Shown here: positions 10,911 to 21,786 of the stretch, in pieces
Layout of the letters: each line of letters starts with the position of its first letter
Numbering within the stretch: the stretch's first letter is position 1
Assembly: GCA_026008535.1 (NCBI GenBank)
Contig: BRKX01000006.1
Coordinates: forward strand, 32,290,664-32,354,663
Direction of reading: 5' to 3'
From: Perilla frutescens
Taxonomy: Eukaryota; Streptophyta; Magnoliopsida; Lamiales; Lamiaceae
Length of the DNA: 64,000 bases
Notes under the pieces: model-generated
Seen by the model: only the letters and a program-made list of their open reading frames with translations
Databases searched by the model: none
Told to the model about the DNA's origin: nothing
Translations under genes and position numbers: made by a program

Positions 10911-11821
10911 TGAAAAACAGTAATCCGTGCTTATACGTTTTTAGTTAACTGCATAAAAACTGTTCTGTGATATGTGTGGGATAAATGCAAGATTATAAAA
11001 GAATAAAGCAGTAAAAGCGCACGAGATGATAACCCAGTTCGGTTCAAACAACCTACTCTGGGGGGATTGCCTCCCAAACTTGAAGATTCGACTCGTACTC
11101 CTTCGAAGAGTGTATTAAGGATCTTACACATACAAGCCTCCCGCCTTATGTCGTCCGTTCTTCTCCTTGAATTCTTTCGCTAGTCGAAAATTGTAAGATC
11201 CCCTTACGACTGTGACACTAGACTCCCTCTAGCTACCCATGACTTCAACTTACAATCTCTCCCGAGATTGCGTATAAAACTGGAATAAAAATCCCCTCAC
11301 GTGTTTCACTCGTAAACACTCAAAACTAGTCTATCACGTTGAACGTTTTAATGAACAACTACTAGTTACAAAAATGACCACAAACTGATTCTAATACTAG
11401 AATCTAAACAAAATATAAGTGGTACCGATTGCTCCTCAATTCGGTCTTCATATAGGTGTCGATCTCCATCCGTCGCCAACATGGTGAGTAGATTGTGGTT
11501 TGTGGCCTTCCATACGTGTGTAGATACTCTCCGAGTGCAGTAGGGTTAATTCAGCACCGGATCTACACGATAAGGCAGTAAGACAAATTTATCTTGACCT
11601 TCCAAATTTGTTTGGCGCAAGATCTTTCCAACAAGGAAACTGCCAAAAATAGAGTGTCCCTGGTTCTGTGTGGGACTTACTCTGGAACAGTTCACCAACT
11701 GTTCTTCTTTTCTTGCACAGCGGAAAACAAATATTCGTAGGACATACCCAGGCACACATTGTCGAACATATCTCGCCAATACAATAACACAAATACTTAG
11801 TACATGACTGTGACACTAACA
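10911..11821 (-). repeat. 3' LTR of C1
   Basis: 911 bases, TGAAAAACAG...CACTAACA on the plus strand. It is paired with 19623-20238 plus 21492-21786. Near its right end it has an imperfect copy (11666-11678) of the palindrome discussed under the findings. Confidence 0.9.
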
Positions 11822-11836
11822 ATCTCCCCCTTTGGC
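11822..11836 (-). other. Polypurine tract of C1
   Basis: The minus strand reads GCCAAAGGGGGAGAT immediately before the 3' LTR. It serves as plus-strand primer and matches the Sirevirus form. Confidence 0.8.
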
Positions 11837-12232
11837 GTTTATGGTTGACAATTATCATCACGATCTGCACAACACTCGAATAAACTTCGCAGATCAAAAA
11901 TATATCAAAAAGAGTGATATATTTAAAAACTGTCCGAGACAGTTATAAGCACACTCCCCTTAAATCTGAACTGGGAGTGCCTTCAACACGATCAGAGCAT
12001 TGTTTTCGCAGTGTAGAACTGCATAGTCAGTCGATCAAAAATATAATACAAACCAAAAAAAATTTAAGTGGGGTAAACAACATCCCTAATAAATTGTTTG
12101 TTCAGAAATCATCAAATATTAAAAAATGAGCACACGCTCAACATAGCAGTAGCAGCAAAAAGACCATCCGGCCTTTGTTCACCAACATTCTTCTCCCCCT
12201 TAATTGTTGCCAAAAACGGCAAACACCACACT
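11837..12232 (-). other. 3' non-coding region of C1
   Basis: About 400 bases between the third ORF and the main polypurine tract. It holds a perfect copy of the palindrome CTGTCCGAGACAG (11930-11942) and two further purine tracts on the minus strand: TTAAGGGGAGT near 11952-11962, and AAGGGGGAGAA at 12191-12201 preceded by TTGGCAACAATT. There is no credible ORF. Confidence 0.6.
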
Positions 12233-14390
12233 TCACGCCGGGGAGGTAGCAGCATCATCAACATCATCGGCATCAGCATCAGCCGGCTTATCAGTAGCAG
12301 GGATAGAGGAAGCACTCAGCACGTCACGCGGTGAGGCAAGGCCAAGGGCTCAGGCCCGGAGATCAATCATCAAGGCCGCCAACTCCTGCTTTCTGGTTTT
12401 GAAAGTCCGAATGCACTTGCTCAGGAACACCACTTCACGTTCCAGAGACTTGATATGCCTGTCAAAGAAAACAGATGTGACAGCAAAAGAAGCAGCAGAT
12501 CTATCTGGGACAGATGAGGGCACAGGTCTCGATCTTTCATCAGCATCGCGGGCAGGAACATTAGGAGCATGCTGGGATGAAAATAGCTTATGGCTGATTG
12601 TCAGAGGCTGCACAACAGTCGCATACACATCATTTGCAGAAACAACATCATGTTGGGCCATGATGATGCTGAAGATGAGACCAGGATAGCCAACAGGTTG
12701 CTGGGCACTAGCAGATCTAGCATGAGCAAACACATTCTCAAAGATCAGCAGACCAAGATTAAACTCGCTACGAGTGCCCACTTTGAATAGCAACAAAGCT
12801 ATGGACTTGCCAATAGTAGAATCATGAGTACTGGGCAGCCAATTCCAAACAGCAACCTTGTGGAGTATCGAGTACTTCACACTCAGATTAGACGCCAACA
12901 ACGCACGCCTTGAAGGCTAAACAACTCGACTTCCTCCAGTCAATTCCGACACAACCTCATTCAGATAAAAAACAGGCGCATGAGCAACTAGATTCTCACG
13001 ACCCAAAAATTCATTAATCACAGCAGGGGAAAAAGCAATCCAATGACCCCACACAAAAACTGAAAAAGCATGCTCATAGGAAGCATCACGCATGCGCTTA
13101 GACAAGTTGGCATAAAATTCATGTACAATAGGAGCAATAAAAGGAGGAGCAGAATAAGCAGATTTCTCTAACCGGAGATCATGCAACAGAGAGTCAACAC
13201 TCATTCCCTCTATATCGGACTTAACCAAACAACTCTCGGAAATCAATAAGCGACCAGCAACAATCTTGAATTGATTTTGGTGAAGGGCAGAAATAAACTT
13301 ACTTGAATCAAAGTCCTCAGAATCGAAATCTGATCTGTCTGGAACAGACTCAGGGACAACCTCTGCTTCTTCATCAGAGGGGAAAGGTGCTCTGGCTTGC
13401 TTTATCAACAGGCGACGACGACCCGACATCAACCCCATCCTCTGCTCAGACACACTCCGTGTAACACGACGAGCATGAACAACATCTGGCTTCTTAGCCA
13501 CAGCCTTTTTCCCAGAATGCTTCACCGATTTGGGGGGTTTTCATGAAGACCCCTTCTTTAGCAATAACTTTCTTGGATTTGGGGGTTTTTGAAGAAGAAC
13601 CCTTCTTTGCAGCAACCTTGGCCAACACTTTGGATTTCAAATTGGTAATGGGTGTGTCATCTTCATCATCAAACACCGGAGGAGTGACTGGATCATCTCA
13701 CAACTCCAACTTGTGTTTGGACCCGTGAGTTTTGGAGAAGATAGCCTTTGGATGAGGGACAGAAACATTCGCATGAACAGTAGACTCCTCATCGAGGAAG
13801 GAGATATCAATATCATCTTCACCTTGATCTTGAACAAGGGTTTCAGCAACATCAACATATGACACTTCACCAAGAGGAACTTGAACAGTGACAATGGGCG
13901 TGTCACTATACACAGGGACAGCAGCAGAAAGAGACGGAGCTTGAACAAATTTCAGGGCATCAAGAGATGCAGCAAATTCCTCAATAGAGGTTGGCTCTTC
14001 ATCGGCAGCAGAGGCAGCAACAGCATCTTCAACAGAAGCCAAGGAGACTTCATTACCTCCAACATTCTCTACAACAGTCGCAATTGAAGCATCCAAAGTT
14101 TTCGCAAACACCATGGGCGGAGAGGATGGCTCTTCAGAAACCCTAGGAGAGGGTTGGACAACGAGATCTGTCTCAGACACAGACCTTGGCGGCGAATCAG
14201 CAGAAGGTGCCACAGAAGCAAAGGCTTCGGAGGAAGCAACAAATGGCTTCACAGGAGTAGAGACAGAGACAATTGAAGACGAGAACACAATTGGCTAAGA
14301 AAGCTCCGCAAGCAGTCGTCGCAAGTCTATATTAGAAATTCTAGGTTTCTTTGCTTGAGAGGGCTTAGAAGAAACAACTTTGTCTGCCAT
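12233..14390 (-). pseudogene. Third ORF of C1, downstream of RNase H (envelope position), function unknown
   Basis: About 2.1 kb, from an ATG at 14390 (MADKVVSSKPSQAKK) to a stop at 12233. The N-terminal part is low-complexity, rich in Ser, Val, Ala and Pro. A Lys-rich stretch follows (KSKVLAKVAAKKGSSSKTPK). Then comes a globular region of about 200 residues (EFYANLSKRMRDASYEHAFS, FVWGHWIAFSPAVINEFLG). That region resembles the domain databases call 'putative plant transposon protein'. A C-terminal coiled-coil-like segment (HIKSLEREVVFLSKCIRTFK) ends in an Asp-rich tail. I see no signal peptide or clear membrane segment, so the envelope label fits position only. It is broken by a stop at about 14,296, a frame break near 13,500-13,690 and stops near 12,918 and 12,350. 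SVPDRS occurs twice and SVSETD once. Confidence 0.7.
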
Positions 14391-14757
14391 TGGAGTTCAA
14401 ACAAAAATCAAGCAACCACCAGAGAGAGAGAACGACTTGGAAATTTTGCTGAGATTCTGTGTCTTTTGAAAAATAAGGTTAAGACCTTAATTAGGAAATT
14501 CTAAGAGGAAATTTCCTTAACTCACTTATTCCTCACACATCACCCTGCAGCTTGGTGTGGAGAAGTGGAATCGATCGTGGCGCGAAAAACAAAGCACAAC
14601 TAGCCGTTGAAAAGTAACCGTTCCTCCAAAGCAGAAACTGTCCGAGACAGATATTGGCACAACACTTACAGACCATATTCACCATGGTCATTTTATACTC
14701 TTTATACATACATCATTGACCAAGACTGTATAGAGAGTCTTCTCACAACGGAGAAGT
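14391..14757 (-). other. Spacer between RNase H and the third ORF of C1
   Basis: 367 non-coding bases. It contains a perfect copy of CTGTCCGAGACAG at 14638-14650 and a short GA run. This is where a splice site or internal promoter for the third ORF would lie, but I recognise neither. Confidence 0.5.
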
Positions 14758-16280
14758 TTAGAGAACACAAAGACCCAAGGAGGATCTTAGTGTTTCAAAC
14801 CTTCTACTATCAAGTGCCTTTGTGAAGATGTCCGTAAGCTGGGCATCTGTTCCAATATATTTGATTACAAGGGATCCATCTTCAACAAGCTCCCGGATGA
14901 AGTGGTGACGAATGTCTATGTGCTTTGTACGAGAGTGCTGAACTGGATTTTTCGAAATGTTTATCGCACTCATATTGTCACAGTATATGGTAAGGACAGA
15001 CTGTGGGATACCATAGTCATGTAGCATTTGTTTCCTCCACAAAAGTTGAGTACAGCAACTTCCAGCAGCAATATATTCTGCCTCGGCAGTAGAAAGCGAG
15101 ATAGAATTCTGTTTCTTGCTGAACCATGAGACCATGTTATTTCCAAGGAAGAAACATCATCCAGAGGTACTATTTCTATCTTCAGTATATCCTGCCCAAT
15201 CTGCATCGCAAAACCCCACCAAACTAGGGTTCGTATCATAGGAAAACCAAAGTCCCAACTCAGAAAGTACCCTTTATGTACTTGATTATGTGCTTGACAG
15301 ATTTCAAGTGACTTTCTTTGGGTTCAGATTGGTAGCGAGCACAAACTCCCACGCTGTAACATATGTCTGGCCTACTTCCTATAAGGTAGAGCAGACTCCT
15401 AATCATACTTCGGTACAATGTTTGCTCAATGGCAACACCAGCTTTATCTTTTGACATCTTTGAAGATGTCCCCATCGGAGTTCTTTTTGGACTGCAACTT
15501 TCCAATCCAAATTTGCTGATTAAGTTCTTTGCATATTTCATTTGAGTTACAAAGATTCCATCATCCTTTTGCTTCACTAGAAGCCCCAAAAAGTAGGTTA
15601 GTTCACCTACAAGACTCATCTCAAATTCGAAAGTCATGTCCTTCACGAAGTCTTTCACCATTCTGTCCGAGACAGATCCAAAGACAATATCATTAACATA
15701 ATCTGAACAATGATCACGTCAGATTTTTCTCTCTTAATGAAGAGAGTTCTATCAGCTCCATCTTGAACGTATCCTTTCTCTAGAAGGTATTTGGTAAGTC
15801 GTTCGTACCAAGCTCGTGGAGCTTGTTTGAGACCGTAGAGGGCCTTCTTTAGTTTGTACACATACTCAGGATGGTATGGGTCTTCAAAGCCTTTGGGTTG
15901 GCTTACAAACACATCTCCAGATAAATACCCATTTAAGAAGGCACTCTTCACATCCATTTGGTACAATTTAAACTTCATCCATGCAGCCATGGCAAGGAGC
16001 AACCTGACAGATTCAAGCTGAGTAACTGGAGCGAACGTCTCGTCAAAATCCACACCTTCAACTTGGGAATAGCCTTGAGCCACAAGTCTTGCCTTATTTC
16101 TGGTTATGTTCCCTTCTTCATCGATTTTATATTTGAAGATCCACTTCGTGCTGATCACATTAATACCTTTAGGACATGGAACCAAATCCCATGCTTCATT
16201 TCTTTCAAACTGCACGAGCTCTTCTTGTATGGCATGAATCCATCTATCATCTTGTAAGGCCTCTTTAACGTTCTTGGGCT
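14758..16280 (-). pseudogene. Reverse transcriptase and RNase H (C1)
   Basis: Minus-strand motifs: WDLVPCPKGINVISTKWIFK, KARLVAQGYSQVEGVDFDET, YQMDVKSAFLNGYL and KKALYGLKQAPRAWYERL. Then the active-site region, where the usual YVDD reads YVND in the correct frame and a one-base deletion sits just upstream (about 15,690-15,700). After that come FEFEMSLVGELTYFLGL and RNase H (STAEAEYIAAGSCCTQLLW, TIYCDNMSAINISKNP, HIDIRHHFIRELV). The Asp-to-Asn change and the frameshift both inactivate RT. The end (14758) is a normal pol terminus. Confidence 0.9.
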
Positions 16281-17475
16281 CAGTTGTAGAAGTATAGCAG
16301 ACATTTGCAATCATCTCACGATAATTCTTTCGAACTCCTCTGGTTCTAACTCCTTCACTCACATCACCAATGATGTCTGCTGCAGAATGATGCTTCTGCA
16401 CACCTTTTGAAGGTTTGAAGCTATCCAGGTTCTCGTTTCTCAACTCAGCTTGATCATTGTGTTCTAAACTGTCTGGAACAGAGGCTGGCATAGGAGTTGT
16501 GACATCAACAATCTCCTCATCAATCTGGGCAACGGGTTCTTCCAGATCATCTACAACAATATTGATGGACTCCATCACCATCTTGGTCCTCTTGTTGAAC
16601 ACTCGATAAGCCCGACTATTTCTCGAATATCTGAGAAAAATGCATTCATCTCCTTTGGCATCAAACTTGCCAAGCTGCTCTCGGTCTCTTAACATATAAC
16701 AAGTACTTCTGAAGATATGAAAGTACTTTAAGTTTGGTTTCTTCCCTTTCCACAGCTCGTAGGGAGTAACTCTTGTCTTCGGTCTGAAATACACACGGTT
16801 AATAACATGACATGATGTGTTCATAGCTTCAGCCCATAGATTGTCAGGGACAGATTTTACCTTCAACATGACTTGGCTCATTTCTTGAAGAGTCCGATTT
16901 TTCCTCTCAACAACACCATTTTGTTGAGGCGTTTTTGGTGCAGAAAACTCCTGAGCACTACCTCTTTCTTCACAAAAACATTTGAAATAAGTATTTTCAA
17001 ATTCACGACTATGATCACTTCAAATTCTCATCACAGCTGTTGCCTTCTCCACTTCGAGCTTGAGACAAAGATTTTTGAACATCTCAAAAGTTTCTCCCTT
17101 ATCTCTAAGGAACTCCACCCAAGTGAATCGTGTGAAGTCATCCACACACACAAAAATAAACTTCTTCCATCCAATACTTTCAGTTTGAACAGGCCCCATC
17201 AAATCCATATGCAACAGCTCCAAAGCTTTTGAGGTGGTAATCTTCTTAACAGATTTATGTGATGTATGAATCTATTTTCCCACTTGACATGGCCCACAAA
17301 TTTTGCTACGATCAATATCAAACTTCAGGACTCCATCCACAGCTTCTGTCTTCAAGAGACGTTGCATGTTTTTGTAACTCACATGGCCAAGCTTTTCATG
17401 CCATATGTTTGCTTCATCAAGTTGAGTTCTGAAGCAATTACCTTTCATGTTGAGAAGGTAACAATTGTCCATTGA
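16281..17475 (-). pseudogene. Integrase (C1)
   Basis: Minus strand: zinc-binding part (WHEKLGHVSYKNMQRLL, CGPCQVGK), core (LLHMDLMGPVQTES, CVDDFTRFTWVEFLRDK, SDHSREFEN, TPQQNGVVERKNRTLQEM), then a typical copia C-terminal region (TPYELWKGKKPNLKYFHIF). Stops after QVGK (17272, Gln codon to TAG) and before SDHSREFEN (Arg position to TGA). It lies upstream of RT, as in all copia elements. Confidence 0.9.
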
Positions 17476-18198
17476 TCTGTATCCATCCATCAGCAACACA
17501 CATTCTTTGTTCTTCACAAGACATTTGTCTCTGGTAAAATGAACCAAGAGACCTTGATCGTAGAGTTGACTTATGCTAATTAAGTTAGCTTTCAGTCCTT
17601 CAACAAGCAGAACATCCTCCAAGTTGGGCATCCCTTCAACATTTAGATGACCACGACCAAGAACTCTTCCCTTAACACCGTCTCCAAAAGTAACGGATTG
17701 ATAAGAACAATCCTTTTGGATATTCTTCAGCATACTGGCATCTCCAGTCATGTGTCGCGAGCATCCGCTGTCAAAGTACCAACTGCTCTTTGCATGAATA
17801 TTGAGGGCAGTGTGAACAACATAGTTCATGTGATTGTTCCAGGATCTGTTCCGCACAGATTGTCTTCTAATATTCAGGTCATTCTGAGATCGACCTTTCC
17901 TCCTCATTCTTCTGAGATCATTGATATAGTACCTACAGTATGGTCGAATGTGACCAAGCTTCTCACAGTAGTGGCGGATAACTCCAATCTTTCGAGGCTG
18001 GAATTTTTGAGGTTGTGGCTGCTTGCTCTCTGGTTTAAATTCAGGTTCTGGAACAGATTCATTGTGCGTTCCAGATGATTGTCCTTGACAAAAACGGTCA
18101 AAAATCTTCCCACCAGTATATCCAAAACCTGTATGGTCCTGCGGATTTTTTCCTTTAGAAAAGATGTTATCGAGCTTAGATGATCCAGAATTCATCAT
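17476..18198 (-). pseudogene. Second zinc knuckle and aspartic protease (C1)
   Basis: The minus strand shows a knuckle-like RHYCEKLGHIRPYC in which the first Cys appears to be replaced by Arg. The protease active site WYFDSGCSRHMTG (Asp-Ser-Gly) and NLEDVLLVEGLKANLISISQ follow. The protease releases Gag and Pol proteins. Copies of the repeated motif read SVRNRS and SVPEPE here. Confidence 0.85.
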
Positions 18199-19543
18199 CT
18201 TGACGAGTTTCTTTAGATTAAGCAGTTCACCATTCTGAGAGTGAGAATATTTCTGGATTGTTGAAGATCATTCTGCACTTCACTGAGACGCATGGACAGA
18301 CTATCTCTTTCTTTAATGAGATCACTATTTTCTTTCATCAGCCCTTCATTTACTTTAACCATCATGATCCAGCTCTTATGAAGCTTTTTGTATGCGTCTA
18401 TGACAGATTCTTTAGTGAATTCTTCATCATCACTGGATTCCGAAACTTTGTCATTCTGTCTGTCAGAGACAGAATTAGACACAGGTTCTTTGTGAGAATG
18501 TGTCATGAAAGCAATATGATTGCTCACGCATTCTTCATCACTCCCACTATCATCTGGATCATCACTTTCGCTAAGAGTGGAACTGTAGGATTTATTCTTC
18601 TTCTTTAAGATGTTAGCACATTCAGCTTGATAGTGTCCAAGACCACCACATTCTCTACACTTGACGTCATTCTGTTTTTCTTCAACGGAATCTTCATCTT
18701 TAGATCTCCGAGGTTTGGAGAATCTGTTCTTGAAAGAATTATTTTGTGAAGACTTCTCATAACGTTTGACAAATTTTGAGAAATTCTTTGTCAGAAGGGC
18801 AATTGACTCAACCAGATCATTTTTGTCAGAGACATTACTTGGAACATCAGAACTGGAGCCGGCTTAAAAAGCTATGCTTTTCTTTTGAACTGTCTCTTCA
18901 TCCGTCAGTCCCATTTCAAAAGTCCTCAGGGATCCCATCAGCTCCTGTAACTTCATCTTGCTTATGTCCTTGGCCTCTTTTATCGCCGTGACTTTATATG
19001 CGAATCTCTTGGGAAGAGATCGCAGAACTTTCCGCACAAGTTTCTCCTCAGAGATGGAATCACCAAGTGCAAAGCTTTCATTAGCTATGTCACAAATCTT
19101 GGCGTTGAAATCAGCAAGTTTTCACCTTCATCCATTCAAAAGTTTTCAAATCTGGTAGTGAGGAGCTGCATACGGGACGCACGAGCACTGCTCATTCCTT
19201 CGAAAGTAGTTTGAAGGATATCCCATGCATCCTTTGCCTTGTCATATGTGGAGATGAGTTTGAACATGTTCATGTCCACTGCAGAGAAAATGTCGTTCAT
19301 GGCTTTAGCATGCAGCCCCATGATCTGATAATCAGTATTGTCAAACTCTTCTTCTGGCTTCAGCACCGCTTTAACTTTCTCATCCTTCTTGATAGGAGGC
19401 TTCCACTCTTCAGTCACCATCTTCTAGGCATGTTCATCAATTGAGCGAATGAAAGCTGTCATGCGAGCTTTCCAATAGGCATAGTTATTGCCATCAAGGA
19501 GCGGAGGTCGCACCGTCGAAGCTCTTTCTTTCATCGAGTCCAT
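18199..19543 (-). pseudogene. Gag (C1, Sirevirus-like)
   Basis: It starts at the ATG at 19543 (MDSMKERASTVRPPLLDGNN, then YAYWKARM), the classic copia Gag opening. Then come KDAWDILQTTFEG and TTRFENF of the UBN2-type gag domain, a CCHC zinc knuckle (CRECGGLGHYQAEC near 18,620-18,665) and an acidic segment. A coiled coil (LMKENSDLIKERDSLSMRLS) ends it. The long Gag with a coiled coil after the first knuckle is typical of Sireviruses. Stops near 19,423 (TAG at a probable Trp), 18,864 and 18,213 disable it. Confidence 0.85.
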
Positions 19544-19606
19544 CTCGGCAAAAAAAACACAATAACATGGATAAATACCCCAAGATCAACCCTGAATACA
19601 GGTAAT

Positions 19607-19620
19607 CCGCTCTGGTGCCA
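19607..19620 (-). other. Primer-binding site of C1
   Basis: The minus strand reads TGGCACCAGAGCGG, two bases inside the 5' LTR. It is a variant of the initiator-Met tRNA site TGGTATCAGAGC. Confidence 0.7.
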
Positions 19621-19622
19621 AT

Positions 19623-21786
19623 TGAAAAACAGTAATCCGTGCTTATACGTTTTTAGTTAACTGCTTAAAAACTGTTCTGTGATATGTGTGGGATAGATGC
19701 AAGATTATAAAAGAATAAAGCAGTAAAAGTGCACGAGCTGATAACCTAGTTCGGTTCAAACAACCTACTCTGGGGGGATTGCCTCCCAAACTTGAAGATT
19801 CGACTGGTACTCCTTCGAAGAGTGTATTAAGGATCTTACACATACAAGCCTCCCGCCTTATGTCGTCCGTTCTTCTCCTCGAATTCTTTCGCTAGCCGAA
19901 AATTGTAAGATCCCCTTACGACCGTGACACTAGACTCCCTCTAGCTACCCATGACTTCAACTTACAATCTCTCCCGAGATTGCGTATAAAACTGGAATAA
20001 AAATCCCCTCACGTGTTTCACTCGTAAACACTCAAAACTAGTCTATCACGTTGAACGTTTTAATGAACAACTACTAGTTACAAAAATGACCACAAACTGA
20101 TTCTAATACTAGAATCTAAACAAAATATAAGTGGTACCGATTGCTCCTCAATTCGGTCTTCATATAGGTGTCGATCTCCATACGCCGCCAACATGGTGAG
20201 TAGATTGTGGTTTGTGGCCTTCCATACGTGTGTAGATATGATGTGACCTAGGGCCTATGGGACACGACAAAGATCAACGATGCGGAAGCTAAGGAACGAA
20301 ACTACGCCGGTGACGAAAGGGATCAATACGTATCTAACTTGACGACTAAGAACCAACTAAAATACCTAGACTACGACACACAAAATTAACACAAAATCCA
20401 AATATATGGGCTGTCTTGGAAGGCTAAAGGAACGGCAATGGTGAAGGAAAATCGATGGTGAGGTATAGGTGAAGAATGGCTTGAGTAGATAGGGTATGAT
20501 AGAGATATAACGAACATACGGATTAATGGAACGACTTGAGAACTTGATGGAAGGAACTCGAATTGAATTGGGATGTCTTGATCTTGATATGGACGAATTA
20601 TGTAAGATGGAGGACGTCGATATGGAGGCGTCGATGTTGCTGTAGAATGAATCAAACTCGGAGCGTCCACCTAGTGAAGATTACTCCACCAAACGAATCA
20701 CCACTTGAATCCTCTTCGTAGCAATCCAACCCTAGCACCACACGAGCACTAGAACGAGACTTGAAATAAAACCTAAAGTTTGCTAAGCTTTAAGAGTGTA
20801 ATTTTCGAACCAAATCACAAAGGTTTTAAAGGGGGTGAGACTATATTGAAAGCACAAAGCTAAATTTATCAAATAGAGTCTAAAATAATAATGTTACATG
20901 GTTCCCCTATTTATAGGGTTAAAAGGCACGAAATTAATAAGAAAAAAAGGCCTAAAAACTGATCCAAAAGGGATCTCTAACTATACTAGGAAGTTACCTA
21001 AGCTAGAATTCTATTCAAGGTAGGAAATTGCCTTAAATACAATTCTAGTCAAACCTATTCTCATTATGGACGAAAATTACTCAAATAATTAAATAAAAAT
21101 CTGATCTAAACTATAGTCTAAATTAATTAAATAAATACTATAGTCTAAATAAAATCAACCCCATAATTAATTACTATGGGACCGATTTCTTCACTAGAAA
21201 CCGCACACACATGCACGACAAATTTCATGCACATGCACACATGCTCTTGAACTCTTCATCTTCATCTCTTCAAGATTAATACTCCATGGTGTGTTCTTGA
21301 TCTTCAATAGTTAATAAATTAACTATCTTGGAATTGCTTCTCTTGACTTCTTCATCTCCAATCTCGAGCTTTCTTCGAATCAACACTTGCAAGTAAGCTT
21401 GCAACTTCTTAGCTCTTGATCTTGTGATTGGTCCTCTAAATTGCAACTCCGGTTATTCATCATCTTTGTTGTCCATGGCTTCATCAAGATACTCTCCAAG
21501 TGTAGTGGGGTTAATTCAGCACCGGATCTACACGATAAGGCAGTAAGACAAATTTATCTTGACCTTCCAAACTGGTTTGGCGCAAGATCTTTCCAACAAG
21601 GAAACTGCCAAAAATAGAGTGTCCCTGGTTCTGTCTGGGACATACTCTGGAACAGTTCACCAACTGTTCTTCTTTTCTTGGACGGCGGAAAACAAATCTT
21701 CGTGGGACATACCCAGGCACATATTGTCGAACATTTCTCACCAATACAACAACACAAATACTTAGTGCATGACGGTGGCACTAGAA
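19623..21786 (-). repeat. 5' LTR of C1, split by a solo LTR
   Basis: Halves 19623-20238 and 21492-21786 align to the 3' LTR (10911-11821). Between them lie the 1,248-base solo LTR and its duplicated AGATA. The outer end is CACTAGAA where the other LTR has CACTAACA, so the terminal CA is mutated. A copy CTGTCTGGGACAT is at 21631-21643. Confidence 0.9.
20239..21486 (-). repeat. Solo LTR of a CRM-like gypsy element
   Basis: TGATGTGACC...GGCTTCATCA, 1,248 bases, with exact 5-base duplications AGATA at 20234-20238 and 21487-21491. It is related to the LTRs of A (22674-23817) and B (34989-36227). Read on the minus strand, a TATA box (CTATAAATAGGGG) lies at 20905-20917. The first 250 bases encode a pol-tail motif (GPITRSRAKKLQAYL). 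It was left behind by recombination between the LTRs of a full element. Confidence 0.9.

Larger units (their letters stand above)
10911..21786 (-). mobile_element. Element C1: Sirevirus-like Ty1/copia retrotransposon
   Basis: Minus strand: 5' LTR (21786 to 19623, holding a solo LTR), primer site, gag with two zinc knuckles, PR, IN, RT, RNase H, a third ORF, polypurine tract and 3' LTR (11821 to 10911). PR-IN-RT-RH order defines copia. The double-knuckle Gag, the extra downstream ORF and repeated polypurine tracts fit Sireviruses (SIRE/Maximus). The target duplication GATAA is at 10906-10910 and 21787-21791, within F's LTR. I count about 30 mismatches between the two LTRs by eye (about 3%), so it is fairly young yet already inactive. 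Confidence 0.9.

Noticed and set aside
12098..12689. Plus-strand ORFs in C1
   Set aside because: They mirror the third ORF on the minus strand, which has the better composition and the known element context.
11930..18835. Recurring short palindrome considered as a CRISPR-like array
   Set aside because: Spacing is irregular (hundreds to thousands of bases), the copies lie inside coding frames, and the DNA is plant retrotransposon.
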